A stretch of DNA of 17,071 nucleotides from Candidatus Gastranaerophilales bacterium HUM_12 (GTDB lineage: Bacteria > Cyanobacteriota > Vampirovibrionia > Gastranaerophilales > Gastranaerophilaceae). Made by a program: the position numbers and the translations under genes. Positions 14,413-17,071 of this stretch are shown here, in pieces; the first letter of the stretch is position 1, and every line of letters starts with the position of its first letter. The stretch is from positions 1,220 through 18,290 of the forward strand of contig DABJ01000023.1 of the NCBI GenBank assembly GCA_002102825.1, in the 5' to 3' direction. A model generated the notes under the pieces. The model did not search any database. It was not told the DNA's origin and saw only the letters and a program-made list of their open reading frames with translations.

Positions 14413-15414
14413 TTAACGATTATTTTTCATAAATTCAGGTAAGATTTCAAATACATCACCGACAATTCCACAATCTGCAATATCAAATATTGGAGCTGAT
14501 TCGTCATTGTTTATTGCAATTATATAATTAGAACCGCTCATTCCTACAGTGTGTTGAATAGCACCGGAAATTGCGCAAGCAATATAAACTTTTGGGTGTA
14601 CGGTTTTTCCTGTTTGTCCGACCTGAATTGATACGGGGGCAAGTCCCATTTCAACAGCGCCACGTGTAGCTGCAACAGTGGCTCCGATTGATTGAGCAAA
14701 TTCATTTAGCATTTTGAATCCTTGTTCATTTTTTAAACCTTTACCGCCGGCAACGATAACTTCTGCAGAGTCTAAGTCATTTAACACGTTATCTACAGTT
14801 TTCTTAAAATCAATTATTTCAACATGATTTGTCAGATATGAAATATTAACCGGACATGATACAAACTCTGTTTCAAACCTTTCGCAATCCGCATTAACTT
14901 TAAATACATTTGGTCTAACAGTAGCCATTTGTGGGTAAGTTTTGCATAAAATAGTTGCCATCAATTGACCACCAAAAGTCGGACGAGTCGCCGCGAGTTT
15001 ACCGTTCTCATTTATATCTAATCCCGTGCAATCTGCAGTTAAACCTGTTCCTAATGCACTTGAAACTCTCGGGGCTAAATCTCTACCCTCGCATGTCGCT
15101 CCGACTAGTAATATTTCAGGTTTTATAACTTCGACCAAATCAACTAATAATTTAGAATAATATTCTGTCGAATAATTAGAAAATTTTTCATCTTCAAAAT
15201 AGTAAACTTTGTTTACTCCCATATTTTGAAAGGATTCTTTGAATGAGTCTATCAATCCGTTTGGAGTAAAAATCACTGCATTTACTTCTACCCCGTTTAG
15301 TTTTACAGAAAGCTCTTTTGCTTTAGACAACAATTCAAAAAATACCGTATGAATGTACTTTTCTCTGGTTACTTGTGCATATATCAAAATTCCGGAATTA
15401 TTTTCATTCGGCAT
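14413..15414 (-). CDS. etfA: Electron transfer flavoprotein alpha subunit
   Basis: The alpha subunit of ETF, 333 residues, soluble, binding FAD in its C-terminal domain. The N-terminal half is the ETF alpha/beta-type domain with LLVGATCEGRDLAPRVSSALGTGLTADCTGL. The C-terminal FAD domain shows IVAGGKGL, ATRGAVEMGLAP, GQTGKTVHPKVYIACAISGAIQH and the ending SAPIFDIADCGIVGDVFEILP. There is no N-terminal ferredoxin extension. GGAG lies 9 bases before the ATG, which overlaps the etfB end by 11 bases, so the two are probably translated together. No acyl-CoA dehydrogenase or ETF-quinone oxidoreductase is in the window, so the partner is unknown. Confidence 0.95.
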   Translation of the reverse strand: MPNENNSGILIYAQVTREKYIHTVFFELLSKAKELSVKLNGVEVNAVIFTPNGLIDSFKESFQNMGVNKVYYFEDEKFSNYSTEYYSKLLVDLVEVIKPEILLVGATCEGRDLAPRVSSALGTGLTADCTGLDINENGKLAATRPTFGGQLMATILCKTYPQMATVRPNVFKVNADCERFETEFVSCPVNISYLTNHVEIIDFKKTVDNVLNDLDSAEVIVAGGKGLKNEQGFKMLNEFAQSIGATVAATRGAVEMGLAPVSIQVGQTGKTVHPKVYIACAISGAIQHTVGMSGSNYIIAINNDESAPIFDIADCGIVGDVFEILPEFMKNNR

Positions 15415-16204
15415 TTTTTATAACTCCTAAATTCTCTAATTTTTCCGTTAACAAATTAACACTATCAACTTTGTTCATTTTAAACTTTTGAGCATTGTGA
15501 GTTGAAATGTTGCGGAATGCTTTACTTACAAAAGTCGGAGATCCTTTAATTCCGGTTTTTTCAGGAACTAGTCCAATGTCTGTCATTGAACAAATTTTTA
15601 TTTGTTTTCTATTTGCAAATTTAATTCCATTAATTAAAGGTCTTGTTGGCTCAAAAGTATCCTGCATTACGCAAATTAAAGCAGGAAGAGTAACTTTAAC
15701 TGTTTCAATTCCGTATTCCAATTCTCGTCTTAAGATTAGGGAATTGTCTTCATATTTTACAAATTCTTTTACGTAAGTAATTTGTGGAATGTCTAAGAAA
15801 TTTGCGATGTTCGGTCCGGTTTGTGCAGTATCACCATCTACTGCAAATTGTCCGCAAACAATTAAGTCAAAATCAGGTAAAGTAGTTCTGATTGCACGAG
15901 AAATTGTCAATCCTGTGGCATAAGTGTCAGAACCTGCAAATTTTTTATCTGAAATCAAAACACCATTATCACAACCGATAGCCAAAAGTTTGCGTAACAT
16001 ATCTTCTGCTTGGTTTGGTCCCATTGTGAATGCGGTAATTTCAGACTCTTTGATTTTAGATTTTATTTTTAAAGCAAGTTCCGCAGCATAGACATCATAC
16101 GGGTTAATAACACTTTCAACACCTTCACGTTGAATTGTATTATTTTTCGTCCATCTAATATCCGTGGTATCCGGAACTTGTTTCACACATAATGCAATTT
16201 TCAT
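15404..16204 (-). CDS. etfB: Electron transfer flavoprotein beta subunit
   Basis: The beta subunit of ETF, 266 residues. It opens with MKIALCVKQVPDT and has INPYDVYAAELAL, AGSDTYATG and CGQFAVDGDTAQTGPNIANFLDIPQITYV. The DGDTAQTGP loop is the form found in clostridial ETFs that bind FAD rather than AMP in this subunit, which suggests, without proving, a bifurcating ETF using NADH. The recognition-loop region around PTRPLINGIKFANRKQI is also present. The ATG begins 16 bases after the stop of the four-Cys gene and has no clear Shine-Dalgarno, so coupling to the upstream gene is likely. etfA follows with overlap. Confidence 0.95.
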   Translation of the reverse strand: MKIALCVKQVPDTTDIRWTKNNTIQREGVESVINPYDVYAAELALKIKSKIKESEITAFTMGPNQAEDMLRKLLAIGCDNGVLISDKKFAGSDTYATGLTISRAIRTTLPDFDLIVCGQFAVDGDTAQTGPNIANFLDIPQITYVKEFVKYEDNSLILRRELEYGIETVKVTLPALICVMQDTFEPTRPLINGIKFANRKQIKICSMTDIGLVPEKTGIKGSPTFVSKAFRNISTHNAQKFKMNKVDSVNLLTEKLENLGVIKNAE

Positions 16205-16220
16205 AATTTGTTTAATAAAA

Positions 16221-16412
16221 TTAGTGTTGTTGCTGTTGTTTAGCAGCTCTTTGTTTTTGGTTGGCTTCTAACAATGCATTGTATGCTAATAAATACATTG
16301 CACATTTTTGAACACTTGGAACATACCAAGCACATTTAGTTTGGCTACAAACCATATCAATGCCTGAACCAATACTAACCAAAGGGCATACCGGAATATC
16401 ATTTTTACCCAT
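16221..16412 (-). CDS. Small four-cysteine protein, possible Fe-S or Zn binder
   Basis: A 63-residue protein with no named family that I can assign confidently. Four cysteines (C9, C22, C27, C37) follow C-x12-C-x4-C-x9-C, within PVCPLVS, VCSQTKCAWYV and KCAMYLLAYNALLE. The tail is a Gln/Lys-rich helix (KQRAAKQQQQH). The first three sites plus the CAWY and LAYNALL segments resemble small uncharacterised proteins I recall from other anaerobes. AGGAG precedes the ATG by about 8 bases. It sits 11 bases after the NfnS-type gene and 16 bases before etfB, so it is very likely co-transcribed with these flavoproteins. Metal or cluster binding is inferred from the cysteines only. Confidence 0.75.
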   Translation of the reverse strand: MGKNDIPVCPLVSIGSGIDMVCSQTKCAWYVPSVQKCAMYLLAYNALLEANQKQRAAKQQQQH

Positions 16413-16423
16413 TTCTTACTCTC

Positions 16424-17071
16424 CTACACTTTTTCTGCTTGTTTTAATAAATTACAACTTTCGCAACGTTTACGTTCTTGATCTTTGTAAATTCTTGTTC
16501 TGTTGATAACTTCATCAAAATCAATTTTGTGGGCATCAAAATCAGGTCCGTCAACACAAGCAAATTTTGTTTCACCGCCAACGGTAACTCTGCATGCGCC
16601 ACACATACCAGTACCGTCAACCATAATAGGATTCATACTTGCTTCTGTATAAATACCTTTATCTTTTGTTAAATTTGCAACGGCTCTCATCATTGGCATT
16701 GGACCTACAGCAATTACATAATCAACTTTTTCTCTATCAATGATGTCTTGTAAAACAGTTGTACCAAAACCTTTGATACCATAAGATCCATCATCTGTTG
16801 TTAAGTAAAGTTCTGTGCAAGCATCTTTCATTTTGTCTTCCCAGAACAATAAATCTTTAGTTCTGGCACCTGCAATCATGTAAACTTTGTTTCCTGCTTC
16901 TTTTAATGCTTTTGAAATTAAATAGCAAGGGGCAGCTCCATAACCACCTGCAACACAAACTGCTGTTCCGTATTTTTTGATATCAGTTGGTTTTCCCAAA
17001 GGTCCTACAATGTCTAATAATTCATCGCCAACTTCTAATGTTGCAAGTTTTTTTGTTGTATAACCAACAGC
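16424..17071 (-). CDS. NfnS/SudB-type FAD-[2Fe-2S] oxidoreductase subunit (partial)
   Basis: The last 215 residues of a protein of about 280; the N-terminal FAD-binding part lies beyond the window edge. The family is the ferredoxin-NADP reductase-like subunit of NfnSL, sulfide dehydrogenase and related complexes, and it resembles dihydroorotate dehydrogenase PyrK. Visible parts are GDELLDIVGPLGKP, the nucleotide-binding segment CVAGGYGAAPCYLISKAL, GARTKDLLFWED, TTDDGSYGIKGF, AVGPMPMMRAV, and the [2Fe-2S] segment VDGTGMCGACRV ... FACVDGPDFDAHKIDFDE. The C-terminus adds a CESC pair (RKRCESCNLLKQ). In typical loci the large subunit (NfnL/GltA-like) follows directly. Here the four-Cys gene and etfBA follow instead. 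Confidence 0.92.
   Translation of the reverse strand, partial: AVGYTTKKLATLEVGDELLDIVGPLGKPTDIKKYGTAVCVAGGYGAAPCYLISKALKEAGNKVYMIAGARTKDLLFWEDKMKDACTELYLTTDDGSYGIKGFGTTVLQDIIDREKVDYVIAVGPMPMMRAVANLTKDKGIYTEASMNPIMVDGTGMCGACRVTVGGETKFACVDGPDFDAHKIDFDEVINRTRIYKDQERKRCESCNLLKQAEKV

Noticed and set aside
1..17071. CRISPR arrays, insertion sequences, prophage genes, tRNA or rRNA genes
   Set aside because: Reading through, I found no regularly spaced repeats, transposase or integrase motifs, or tRNA-like sequences. The few gene-free gaps are short and explained by leaders, promoters or hairpins.

Overview
The window is AT-rich, densely packed bacterial chromosome with ordinary housekeeping content. 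The proteins suggest an anaerobic relative of Cyanobacteria, most plausibly a Vampirovibrionia/Melainabacteria (Gastranaerophilales-like) lineage. The reasons are cyanobacteria-like L27 and FtsW sequences (L27 starts MAHKKG with no Firmicutes-type extension; FtsW has a QPNLS segment), electron-bifurcation-type flavoproteins, and short SFxG/SFxS motifs in the M16 peptidase of a kind I associate with that group. This placement is an inference from sequence resemblance and needs a phylogeny.

Layout. (1) 1-1340, minus strand: rplJ-rplL (L10 and L7/L12) behind a long 5' leader that carries an L10-binding motif and a terminator-like attenuator. (2) 1444-3289: small and accessory genes. These are a one-TM small protein, an exported metallophosphoesterase (minus), an RqcP-like S4 RNA-binding protein, and an unrecognised 97-residue protein that ends at a strong bidirectional terminator. 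(3) 3353-4136, minus: rplU-rpmA (L21 and L27) behind a near-consensus promoter. (4) 4220-10165, plus: a tight peptidoglycan operon murF-mraY-murD-ftsW-murG, with every junction overlapping. It covers the last cytoplasmic precursor step, lipid I and lipid II synthesis, and the septal glycosyltransferase. (5) 10162-17071, minus: in transcription order, a partial NfnS/SudB-type FAD-[2Fe-2S] subunit, a 63-residue four-cysteine protein, etfB, etfA, purA, and a large single-chain M16 zinc peptidase.

How the parts work together. Regions 1 and 3 make ribosomal proteins with mRNA-level control visible in at least rplJL, and RqcP serves ribosome rescue. Region 4 makes and polymerises lipid II. The start of region 5 is a redox cluster that puts an NAD(P)H/ferredoxin-type flavoprotein next to an ETF of the kind used in flavin-based electron bifurcation.

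I see no CRISPR array, insertion sequence, prophage, tRNA or rRNA. The most notable items are the rplJL attenuator with a plausible competing antiterminator, the hairpin covering the ribosome binding site of the M16 peptidase, the nfnS/four-Cys/etfBA arrangement without an adjacent nfnL, the altered PurA P-loop, and the orphan 97-residue gene behind a perfect 8-1-8 palindrome.
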